A stretch of 64,000 nucleotides of DNA. Origin: Opisthocomus hoazin. Its lineage: Eukaryota; Chordata; Aves; Opisthocomiformes; Opisthocomidae. The position numbers and the translations under genes are program-made. Location of the stretch: the NCBI RefSeq assembly GCF_030867145.1, contig NC_134418.1, positions 498,501-562,500 on the forward strand, read 5' to 3'. This document shows, piece after piece, positions 33,501 to 45,500 of this stretch (positions are counted from its first letter, which is position 1; each line of letters begins with the position of its first letter). The notes beneath the pieces are model-generated. The model did not search any database and was not told the DNA's origin. It saw only the letters and a list, made by a program, of their open reading frames with translations.

Positions 33501-36500
33501 ACTGGGGCTGAGGGAGTCCCTCATGGCTGGCCCCACAGGGTGCGCTGGGGCCAAGACAGTCCCTCACAGCACTTCCCATGTGCTTGTCCAGCCGGTGCCT
33601 ACCCTGCAGCCCCAGCTGCCCTCACCCACCACAGTCCCATATTCCCCAGCTCTCCAGCCCTCTGCTCCTGCCCCGCTCAGCCCCAGCTCCTGAAGCCAGC
33701 TCGTCCTCTCAACATCCCATGCGTCCTGCTCCGGGGGTGGGACAGCCCTCACGCCTGCCGTGACGCTGGGGAGGACACAGACGTAGCTGTCGAGCACATT
33801 TCCTGTAGCACACATCTGTAATTTTTAAGGCAATGTAAGGCAACATGGGGATGTAAGCGCATTTCGAAAATGGCAAGCAGCTTCTTTCTGGAGGCCGGTC
33901 TGTCTCGACTGCCTCTAGCAAAGGGTCCCAGACGGAGCCATTAACTCCTCTCCTGTTCTGGCTGCTCACAGCTTTGTTGCTGGACAGTGCAGCAGTGGTG
34001 CAGGCTGACCGGGGTGAGAAAGGCCGTGCCTGATCTCCGCTCCACTGCTCGTGAAAGGAGAGGCGCGGGTGGCAGGGTGCCGCACCCCCCACTGCTCACC
34101 CCAGCGTCTCACCTTCCCTTCAGCCGATCAGCGCAACATTTTCTTGATGATACTTCGAACGCAAAATCTGAGTCTGCAATGGACTTTTAAGCACTTTAAG
34201 TACGGACTCGTTAAGAGGAAGCTTTGATCTTGGGAAAAAGCTTCAGGAAACTCCCTAGGGAACGGTCTCAGGGGTCGCCCCACACCCAAAGGCACCCAGG
34301 GACGCCGCAGCCCTGGTTGAGCCCCGCAGCGCAGCAGCAGAGCCAGCGCGTGGAACAGCTGGCTGCTCCCACCACCAACCACCATCGCAAGTGCGCTGTC
34401 ACCCTGCGAACCACCGCCACAGCCGCACGCCCCGGGGAACGCACAAACCAACACAACCACGCTCGGACACGCCACAGTGTGCCGGGACAGGCAGAGCCCG
34501 GGTTGGTCAGGCCACTCCAGCGTGGTGGGGAGCCCAGCACTGCTGGGCCTGGGGTGGGGGGGGGGAAATGCTTGGCCACGAGAGCTCCTGGTGCTTCCTA
34601 CCAGGAGCCCCAGCTTCCAGCAGTGTCCAGTGCAGCCCGTGAGCGGCTGCTCAGTGGGGAAGCTGTCCTGGGGCTGTGTCCTGGACTAGAAACTGCGGGG
34701 AAAGGGTGGCCACTTCTCGGGCTGAGAGCAGGAGGAAGCATCGCTGCGCAGTCCCAGGCGGAGCGAAGGCCCTGCTGTGCCCCAGCGTCACTGGTGGAGC
34801 TTTGTGGGTGGCTGCGGGAGCCAGCCCTGCCCTGGAGACGGCCGTGCTGCGCAGGCACCGCTGCCCGGCCTGGGTACGCAGGAGCGGCCCCGGCGCCTGC
34901 ACGAAGCATGGGGTGACGCAGGCCCCTTCCAGCCCTGCAGCTCAGCTGCTGACGGAGCCGCCTGTGGCTCACACCACCAGCTCCGGCTTCCCCTCGCTCT
35001 GCGGTGGGGACGGAGCCCCATCGCAGCCCACGGAGGAGCCTGCAGAGTCCTGGCAAGCACAGCTCGCCTGCAAGGCGGGCGGTGAGGCCCTCCGCGCGGC
35101 GCAGCATGGCCTGCTCCTGGGGCTCAGCTCGGGAGCCAGGGGTGCCCTGCCTACGAGGGAGCAAGCACCAAGTGCTGCCAAGCTGCGGGCAGTGCCACAG
35201 ACCCAGCTGTGCTCCCTGAGCGTCCGTGGGTGCAACGCCACGGAGCCCTGGGCTCAGGAGAGTCCCTGTGGCGGGGGCTGTGGTCACTGTCCCCATGGAC
35301 AGAGCCCGGCCGTGCAGCCACGCCGCTCGCCGGGGCGGAGGAGGAGCAGCCCGAGCCCCCACTGCGGGTCGGGGTCCACGTCCCGCGCAGCAGCCAGGGC
35401 TGGACATCACCCAGCACCGCTGCAGAGCGACGTGCTGCACGACCAGCACGGCCCCGGGGGAGCAGGGGGTAAGGTGGGGTGGTGACGGGAGGAAACGTCT
35501 GCAGCGAGCCGCTGTGCTCCGGGGATTCGATGGGATTAGTTCAGCCACCGGGAAACGGCTGTTCCGGCTGCTGGAATCGGGCTCAGGTGAGTCCCCCGCG
35601 CCCCCTGCTACGCCTGCTTCAAGGAAACCTGTATTTACCGTTAACCTGCATCACCGGGGCCACACGGCCCGGCGCCGCTGCGGATACAGAGCGGTTTGTG
35701 TGGCCCGGCACAGCCCCCAGGCCCCACGGTGGTCCCGGACAGCCCCCCCCGGGCTAGTCCCCGCGCCCAGCACTCCCCGGAGCCCCCGCAGCAGCCGCTG
35801 CCGCCCGGCACGGCCGGGACACCGGCAGGCGGCAGGGCCGCAGGCAGGGCAGGCTCCCGCTGCCAGGGCCGGGCCCCCCGGTGCCCACGGCCGCGCCGCC
35901 GCCCCCGCGCCCCCTTCCCGGGCTCCGGCGAGGGCCCTTCCCGCCCCGTGCTCCGCGCCGGGGGGCGGCGGGAGGGCGGGGCCGTCAGGGGGACCGGAGC
36001 TCCCCGACACGGCACGGCCCCGCCCACCGGCCCCGGCCCCGCCCCGCGGCTCCCGGCCCCGCCCCCGCCAGCTCCGCCCCGGCCCCGGCGAGCCCGCGCG
36101 GCTCCGCCCCGCCGTGCCGCGCGCCCGCCGCCGCCCGAGCCGCGCCGCCGCCGCCGAGCAGCAGGTACCGGGCGGGCTGGGCAGCGGGGCCCGGCGGGGC
36201 GGGACGGGACGGGCTCTGCGGGCAGCGGCTCTGCGGCGCCCGCTCGCTGCGCCGGCGGCTCCCGGGCCGGGACCGGGAGCGGGACCAGGAGCGGGACCGG
36301 GAGCGGGACCCCGCCGGCGCGGTCACCCGGGCGGCGCGGCAGCCCCGCGGCCGGGGCAGGCGGGACCCGCGGGCGCCGAGGCGGGGTCCCGGGGCGGTGC
36401 GGGGACCCCGGGGCCGGGATCCGCGGGGCGGTGCGGGGAGCCCAGAAGCCGGGACCCGGCGCGGAGACCCCGAGGGCGCCGGGTCGGTGCGGGCACCCGC

Positions 36501-39500
36501 GGGCGGGAGCGGGGCCGGGCGGGCGCGGGGGGCCCGCGGTGCCCGGTCGGCCGTGCCCCCTCCTCTCGCCGCCGGTGCGCGGTGCCCGGCCCCGAGCGGG
36601 CTCGGCCGCCCCGTGCTCCGGGGGTCGCAGCCCCGGGCCCGCCGCTGCTCTGCCCCGCCGCTGCGCCGGAGCTGCCGGGGGGGGAGCGGGGGGCACCCGG
36701 GGGCTGGCGGACCCCGCACCAGTGACCCCGCACCGGGCACCCCGCACCGAGGTGGCCGGCGTCACCCCGCACCAGGCAATCCGCTGGCCGCCGTGGCGGG
36801 GGTCTCGGGGGGGACACAGCGGCGCTGGGGGCGGTGGCGTGGTGGGCGGCCGAGGGAGAGAAATCTGTGCCGAGAGCCGGTGTGTTAGAGGGGCGCAGAC
36901 CCCGCGGGTCAGGCCCTGCGCCGCAGCCCCGCTGCCCGCTCCCCTGCCCCGCGGTGCCGCCCCAGCCCGTGGCACCCCGGCGTGCGGGAGATGTCGGGGA
37001 GCTCTGCTCCGGGAGCAGCCTGCCTCGCTCAGCCCGGCTGCCTGGCACTCCGCTCCCGCTCGTCAGGAGACGCGTCCATCAGCCAGGGCCGTGCTGGGTG
37101 ACACACGCACACGCGCGATCCCAGGGATGTCACTTTCTGTACCGCACGCCGCGCTGACGCCGGCCGAGGGCACGGCTGCTGGCGCTGGAGGGATTCAGCC
37201 CACGTTGCTCCCAGCAGCTCTCAGCGCCGTGCTCCGCGTTCAAGGCCTTTGTGTCTGCCGGTGCGGCTTCGGCAGCCGCCGAGGCGGGCGCGGAGCCGGG
37301 CGCAGCCGTGGCTGCTCCCGTGCAGGGGGAAGGCGCAGCTCTCAGCGCTGCTCCAGTCCCTCTCCTCCCCGCGGGAGCACACGCAAAACCCAGTTAGAGC
37401 CGCGGCTCCTCGCAGCAGTGCAGGGGGAGCCTGGAGGTCTCCATGGAGCCGTTTTTCCGCTCGGAGCACGAGGTGGACACGGATGAGTAATCGCCGGGAC
37501 GCGGGCTTTGCCACTGTGCGCCGGCACGGGGACGGCGGGCGCCAGCCCGGCTGCCTGCCTGCTCGTCGAGGGGCACAGCACGCCTTGCCAGCTTCCAGCT
37601 CCCGCGGCCTCGTCACCTCCCGGGGGGCACAGGAGCGAGCCCCTTGGGACAGCCGCGGCGGCAGGGGACGCTGGGGACTGCCGGGGACTGCCGGGGACTG
37701 CCGGCTGCGCTCCGTCCGTGCTGGAGCTGCCCCGGGAGAGTGGCCGGAGAGCCGCCAGGGAAGTGACTCCCAGGCAGAGCCGGGCTTAGGCTGGCACCGC
37801 CGTCCATTCCTGGCATACGTCCTCTCTGCGGGAAGCATTCGGTCCCTTCCAGTGCGCTCGGAGGAGTGGAGTGGATTTAAACACAGAAGCTCCTTTAGAC
37901 TGAGGTTATCTTCTTTACGGATTGTAATTATTATAATTATTTAATAGTATGGTAGCATCCAGAGGCCACAAATAATTAGTGGCTCTATTTCCTTCTGTAG
38001 TAGCAATATTAATTCAGTCCTAACTGGTGCTTTTGGACAGGGTCTGTCTTGCGTGTTTACGAAGATGCTCGGTATCATCCTGGCTGTTTGGTGGGTGAGG
38101 AAACCGAGGCACACAGCAAAGAAAGACACTTGATAATTCCTAAATTCCCCTGGTAGACAGTGTTATCTAAAGTGCAGAAAGATAAAGGCAGGGGCCGGTT
38201 TCTAGATGGCATTGGAAATCCACTTAAAGGCAGGAATTTGTATTCTGAAATGACATTCTCCCTTCTGTGCTGGGAGGCTGCAGCTGCAGAGGGCTCCTGC
38301 ACGGGCTGCCCGGACCGTGGCCGGGTGAGATCTGGTGGGTTGGGGGCTGCCTGTGCCCGGGGCCGAGGTGCGGGTGTCTGGGCTGGTGCACGCAGGGTCG
38401 ACCGGGCGGTGCTCTCGCCTCTGTGAACTGCTGGGCAGCAAAGCCTTTCCAGCTTTTTCCAGAAATATGCTTTGTGGACAGCTTGTGACTTTCTAATAAG
38501 ATTTCTGGCATGCAGAGGAACACACGGAGTCCCCGTCTGTCAGGGCTCCCCAGCCGACCGGCTGCTCCGCGGTTTGTCTCCAGATGGGTGCCCGAGCGCT
38601 GTTCTCCGAGAGGTGAGGCGTTCCTCCCTCGGAAGGCACGGAGCCATGGGAAGTCTTGTGATGGGCTGCGTCTCCCGTGGCTGAGCGTCTTTGGGCCGTG
38701 TCCTGCTTCCCTTGCCGTGCAGTCACTGCGGGAGTGGCCCGTGTCGGCTGCTCCGGTGCTGGGCGCTGGCCGAGCTCTCCCGTTCTCCGGGCCGGATCTC
38801 CATGTCAGGTGTTTTCCCACATCTGTGCAGCTGCACAAGGCGTCTCTGGGACTTGGAGGAATGTGATACTGCCCACGCCGCGTGTGCTGGGAAGGAAGCA
38901 GCCAAGCAGGGCATTTTCTTCCTCCCACAGTGGTCTCTTCTGTAGCCCCCAGGAAAGATGCTGACCCGCAGTGCCCAGCAGCAGCTGCAGACTGCGAGGG
39001 ACGCCTGCCTGCTCCTCCGTGAAGGCGGCTGAGGGAAGCCTTGGGATGTGAGACAAACTCCTCCTGACCTTATCCTGCTCCATGCAGGCTGTCTGCCACA
39101 GTCTGCCCATGCTCCCCTGGGTAGGTCACCCTAGCTCCTCACGTCTCATTTAAAATGGTGATAGCAGTGCTCCTCTGCCTGGCAAAGAGAGGTGGGAACG
39201 CAAACGGGTAGCAGTGAGAACAGAGACACTACTGTCATGACAGCCGTATTAGCATCCATGGGAGACAGAGGAATAATTTGGCTTCTGCAGGCTTTGTGCA
39301 AAGGCTTTGTGCTTCACTGTGTCTCCTGACCACGTAAAGTCTCCATCTGACAGCACCAGCGTATCTGCAGTTGAAAGAGAGAGGAGCGACGCAAGTGAGA
39401 GTCGATGACCTCTGCGTGGCAGGAGGAGGATGTTGATGCTTCTTCCCTAACTGATGGGATCCATTCCGTGTGGCGTTAGCCGTGGCGCGTGTGGAGAGGC

Positions 39501-42500
39501 AGCCGGCAGCCCCAGGCAGCCCTGGAGAGGTGCCTGCAGGGTGGCCGGGGGTGTGGGTGCTGGAGGGGGGGTGAGCGGTGGGGCTCCGTGCCCCGGCCAG
39601 GCAACAGGAGCATTCTCCTGGGCCCTGTGGCTGGAGAGCAACTGATTTTCCTGCAGAACATTTAAGCCAGTGACCTAAATAGAGATGAGTGCAGATCCAC
39701 TGGCTCGTGCGAGCTGCTGCTCGCACCAGGCCCCGGCCAGCACGGGCAATGCTGGCTGGGGTGCCCGGGGTGCTGCAGAGCACGGGGCACGCAGGGCATT
39801 GCCTGGCTGCAGGGCACTGCGCCTGCTGTCCTTAGCTGGGCCGGCACAGGCATTTCTGGTAGAACTCCAGAGTGTTTGAGCAGAGCATAAGACTTTGCCT
39901 TGGGTGCTCCTGGGACGGAGGAGTTGAAGCGCTGTGGGTGCGGAGGGAGACTGCTTGGATCCTTGGATTCGCAGGGAGCTGGCCTCGGGGGACGCTGGCA
40001 GAGCTGGACCTGCTGAGCATGCAAAGTGTGGCTGGAGAAGAGACATGTGTCCTCGCTGTGAACACACCGGGGCTGAACGCTCAGAAGGGAGAAGAGCTGT
40101 TCAAGCGGAACCACTATATTGGCACAAACACAGTCGGATATAAACTGGCTGTGATTAAGTGCCTGCAGGAAATTAGAAGGTCTGTGAGCCTCTAAGCAGC
40201 CGGGCTCTGGAAGAGCCTCCAAGAGAACCACGAGGGTTGGGCATGAGCTGGCTTCATGGTGGAGCTTCCTCAGCGAGGAACCGGATTTCAGGTTTGCTAG
40301 CTGCCCAAGGAGATGCTTTTGGTCCTCCATTGTCAGGTCCCACAGATGCTCCAACCTGAGTACAAACGCGCCGAGTCTTCTTGGAGCCAAAGCGGGATTA
40401 AGCTCTGCTGCTGAGTGATGTGGTGAACCTGGCTCCTACCCGCTCCTCGGCTGAAAGCAAATGCCTCATCCTCCAGCACTGCCCCTCTCAGCACCAACAG
40501 CACCTCTTTCCTTTCCAGAGATCACAAAAAGCAAAGCTTTTGTCCCAAGAGAAGCCATTGTACCCCGTGAGTGGAGCTGAGTAATTAGCTGTTCTCTTCT
40601 GCAGTTCTAGGAGCATATGACTTCCTCTCTCATAAATCTAATCTCCTGGCTTCCTGCGTCTTGAGGAGAAGATTTATGTGTCTGCTCTGGTTTTCCCTCT
40701 GCCACAGACACTACCAGGAGGACAAGGTGGAGGATGGGTGGAGAAAGGGCCAGGGCTGGCCAGGGGATGGGCAGGATTGTTCACGGCTGTGGGGGGCAGC
40801 TGGACCCTCCGTCGATGCCTGCAGCCCTGTTGCTCGATGGCTGTAGCTGGGGTCTGCCCAGCAGCTGCATCAGTCCCAGTCTGGAGCTGAGCCGGGCCTT
40901 GCTGCCCCCAGGCAGGAGGAGGAGGAGGAGGAGGAGGGAGCTGGAGGCTTTCCCTCTGCTCTGCAGTATTGTGGGTGGATGCAGGTAAGGTTCTGGGTAG
41001 GACAGTGTGAAGCAGGGCTCTGTTCCTCTGAGGTCAACCCTGCAGCCCATGAGAGGCAAGTCTCAAGATACAAAACTGGAAGATTTAGTGCCTTTCCCTC
41101 ACAAAATTCACCATTGGTCAGTCCTGGCTGAAGAAGAGCGACCCAGTCATGCAGCCGCTGGCTCTCCAAGCGGAGACTCACAAGGCCTTCACAGGCTGCA
41201 GGCAGGAGCTGGCAGCGCAGGGGCCGGCGTGCTGATCCAGGTGCTGGACCCACCATCCAGAGGGGTCCGTCAGGTTCGTGGCTCCGAAGGGCTCCGGGCT
41301 GGGGTGGCAGCCAGGCTGATGTGTGGTTCAGAGCCCCAGTGCTGCTCACAAAACCCCGTCGTTCTGAGTGTTTGATGCCTTCACTCCCCACAGGACAGTC
41401 GGAGGAGCGGGTGGGAGTCAGCACCTGAAGTTCAGTGGTGTCTGTGGCCAGGTCATGGGAAGTGGTTCCTGACACTTCCTCGGCTCCTGGGCTCATTCAG
41501 CAGAGGAGATGTCATTCCCAGCTCTGCTGAGCATCCAGCTGAACCGGAGAGCCCACTGCTGAAGCACTCGTGTCATCTGTTGCATTACGGTGTCGTCATC
41601 TGGTTGTATCTATACACATCATCTGATGTGACCTGCTGTCTCACCTTATTCATGCGCTTGTAATAGAAAATTACAAAAATAGACCTTAAAAAATTTCCGA
41701 GACAGAGGATCCACCACCGTGCAAATCCTTTCCAAGTTGCTCTAGCGCCAGCTGGCTTCACTTTTTAAGAAAGTTGCTCCTCTGACTGCCCTGACCTCCG
41801 ATTTTCAGCTGCCACGTTTGGCTGCTTGGCCAGAGAGGAGCCTGGGGCTCCTGCAGCAGAGCCCTCCCGCACAGCGTCCGCTCCGTGCTCTTTGCATGGC
41901 TCTGTATCTGACGTTTTCCTCTCTCAGCCTTGGTATAATCCGCACATTTTGTCAGTGGTGAGCTTTCGCTTTGAGGTCAGGGACAGCCAGCGCCCGCACG
42001 GGCCCAGCTGTCCCTCCACAGGACCCGGGCAGAAGCACAGCTAATTGGCGATGATCGCTGGATGATTATGTCTTGAGACATGCTGGTTAGCCAGTTTTTA
42101 ATCCATTTAATGTGTGCCACATTGCTTTCATATTATTCTGCTTTCTTCATCAAAATGTCAAATGCCTCACAGAAATCCAACTCTGCTCCGTCGAAGCTTT
42201 CACCTTCATCGACCAAACTCGGAACCTCATCAAAACAGACAGCCAGTGGGTTTGACGAGCCGCGTTCTGCATGGCCCTGTGCTGACTGGCAAGGCTGGTG
42301 CGTGCTGCCATCCTTCAGCTGTTATCAGTCGGGCTCTGAGCCCGTTCCCCACCGCTGCCCCTGGATGGCCCCGGGTCGGTGGTTGTGTCCCTGGGGCTCT
42401 GCTGCTGCCCTGTCCCACGCACTCGGGCTCTCCCGAGGCTGCTCTCCACGATGCACCCCGGGGGAACCCCAACGTCCCCTGTCCCTCAGGCATGGAGCCC

Positions 42501-45500
42501 CACGGGGCACGCGAGAGCAGAGCACTGGGGCTCAGCCCCTCGCCTCTGTCTTTGGCGTCAGGAGGTCGCGCAGCACAGTAGCTAGGACAGGTCTCCTTCA
42601 GCCATGCCCCCTCCGCCTGCCTCTGTCCCCGATCGCAGCCGTCTCTCAGCAGAAAGGAGCGGATGCAGCCCTGGGCTCCCGGCGGACCAGACCCTGGAAG
42701 GGGCTGCTGCGGGTTCAGGACCCCAGAGGGTTCCAGCTTTGCAGCACCTCGTCTCTCAGCGCTGTCCTCCCGACAGCCCTCGGCACTGCAGGACCGGCCA
42801 GACCCACGGGTACCTGGTTGTGAGGGAGCGCAGCGTCAGCGGGAGACGTTCCTGCTCCTGCTCCTCCAGTCTGGCCAGCCCAGGCTGCCCGTGAGGGAGC
42901 TGGTGGGGCACAGGAGGGTGAGTGGGGAGCGTGGCCATGTGCCGGACACACAGCGTGTCGGCTGGGGCAGCCGAACACGTGGGGGGCACGGGTGAGCGCC
43001 TGGCCCCAGGAACTGGGGGATGAGTGCCATTTCCCAGTAAATACGCTGGAGGATAGCAGCTGGAAAACACTGGTGCAGCTGGGCACTGAGTGCCTCTGGT
43101 TCCTGCATGGCCCCTTCCTGGTGGCCCGTTCTGTGCGTCCAAAATGTCCCTGGAGCCGCGCTTCCGGACGGATCCGTCGGCAGAGTGATTTCCTTGGATT
43201 TGGCTACAGTACCGGGGTCCCACCAGACACTGCAGCCGCTGGGTTGCACAGTCCTGACCCCGTCCTACAGCAGGACTCGTGACCAGCACTCGACGATGCT
43301 GGCACGCGGCAAACAGTGCCTGGACGCGGCACTAAATCTAACCATACCGTAAAGCATACGCGGAGAGGCGAGCGGAGGGTCCTAGCTTTTGGTGTCTGAC
43401 ATCCTCAGAGCTGCTCCCAGATGGAGTTAGTGCATGTATAATTTACAGACTTTTTCTCTGTCCTTGTGGCTTGTCTCTGATCTCTCCGGCGGTGCGGTTC
43501 GGGAGGCTGAGGGTGCCTCGGTGGAGGCCCAGCTGACTGACAGCATCGCCTTTGCTGCGGAGGCAGCGGAACGGCCTCGTCTCACTCTGCTGTCGGCTGT
43601 GGCTCAGCCAGCTTCCCCCACGGCTCGCCGGGGCTGTATCCGCTCTCGGACCACGCCAGGAGCACCCCTGCCCCGTGCTCGGCTCTTGGAGTGGTTCCTA
43701 GCACCCTCTGCCCCGTGCCCGTTAGCGCGCTCGCTAAGGAAACCTCCGGCGAGGCTGGCCACGCGCCGGCTCCCTCCGGGTGCCTCAGCTGGCTGCGCAG
43801 GTCCCGCACGGTGCTCAGGCCGGTCGGCGCGAGGCCGTCCAGCTGAGTCCCCTCTGCCGCTCGGCGCGTTGCCGCCTGGCACAGACGCAGCCGGGGATGC
43901 CGAGGCAGGACCTGGGCGGGGGGCACTGAGCTCTGGGCACCAGCCATCGCTGCAGCACGAGCGGGGAGAGATGACCCCACGGCACAGAGCCACCGCGGCC
44001 ATGGCAGGGCCTCGGGCGTGGGTTCACCCCGCGGCCTCTCGCTGTCCCATCCGGCGCGGGTGCCGGCATGGCCACTGCCCCGGGCCAGGTGCCCGCTGGC
44101 AGGCGCGAGCGCGGGGCGCAGGGGCCGGCAGCGCTGGCTCCGTCCCTGAGCCAGCTCTCTCCTCCGCCTGTTGCTGCCCATACTAACGAGGTGCCCCATC
44201 TCTCGGCGGCGTCTCTGCCGCGTCCTGCCTCACAAACATCTCCCCGCGTCTGGGCACGGCTCCAAGCCCGCGAAGGAGAGCGCCGGGCGGCTGGGCGGCG
44301 CGTGGAGCAGCATCCCGACTAACACCGTGCCGGGGGAGCGGAGGCACTGGGGCGTGCGGTGCCGGGGCGGGGGCCGGGGGGGCTGCGTGAGGTCCCCGCT
44401 CCGCTGGGTCGGCAGCTCGCTGCTGGCCTGGGAAGGCACCGGGCGCCGGCATGTCCAGCGCTCGGGAAGTTTCCTCGTTACCAGCGCAGGGTGACTCCAA
44501 GCCGCTGTGCTGAGTCAGCTGCTTCGTTACAGCAGGATCAAGGCAAGGCAGCGAGGGGGGCCGGGGGGCTGGCTGGTGCCGTGTGTCCATTCGCAGTGAG
44601 GGCAGGAGGGCTGCGGAGCAAGCAGGGCTGCCGTCTCAGCGTGCCGAAGAGGGTGCCGGGGCACCGGCGAGGCAGTGGGCTGTGGTCCGGGGCAGGGGCC
44701 ACGGTGCAGCGGGATGCAGGACACGGCGTGGTGCGAGGGGGTGAGCCCAGGCCATGGGGGAGTTTGCAGACCCCGAATGCTGGGAGGCTGAACTGGCAGG
44801 TGAAGCCATGCCGCTGCCCACAGGGTCCGGCGTCTCCATGTCGCCTGTCCTGGCCCCGGGGCTGCTTCCCAAAACGATCCGTCAGCCTCCTCTGCACCCC
44901 GGGGACATCCCAGGCAGGGCTCCTGGTGATGCGCCCTGTGCTCTACAGTGTCACGGGCTGGGGCAGCAGCCAGTGACCAGGGTGGGCAGAGGCAGAGCAA
45001 GGCAGACATGGGGGCTTGGTGCGGGTGGGAGGGGTATGGCTGGGACAGGGCTGCGGAGGGAGGTTTGCCCTGCCTGCGCGGGGAGCAGGAACCCTGCATA
45101 GCTGTGCCCTGACGGTGGCAGGGATGGGGACATGGCTGGGAGTGATCCCCCCTGTGCAAGAGCCCCTGCGCAGGGGCAGGGCTGCCCCCAGGTTCTGCCC
45201 TGTGCAGCCTGGGAAGCACTGCTGGTGTCAAGGACGCGTCCCTAGGCATGAGCTGTGGCCAAGGTCCTGCAGCCCAGCCAGCCCTGCCACACCTCTGGTG
45301 GATGCCATGTGCAGGATGGGGCCCTGTGCCCTGTCCAGCCATGCGACACGCACGCTAGGTCCCCTCTGCCCAGTCCGGCCATGCCCCTGTGCCCAGTCCG
45401 GCCATGCCCCATGCATGACAGGTCCCCTCTGCCCAGTCCAGCCATGCCCCATCCACGACGGGTCCCCTCTGCCCAGTCTGGCCACACATCATGCGCGACG

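Noticed and set aside
35226-37486. Long plus-strand open frames (499 and 596 codons) and a 444-codon minus frame
   Set aside because: All lie over the CpG island at about 36 kb and consist of Arg/Pro/Gly/Ala low complexity in several frames at once, which is base composition rather than coding.
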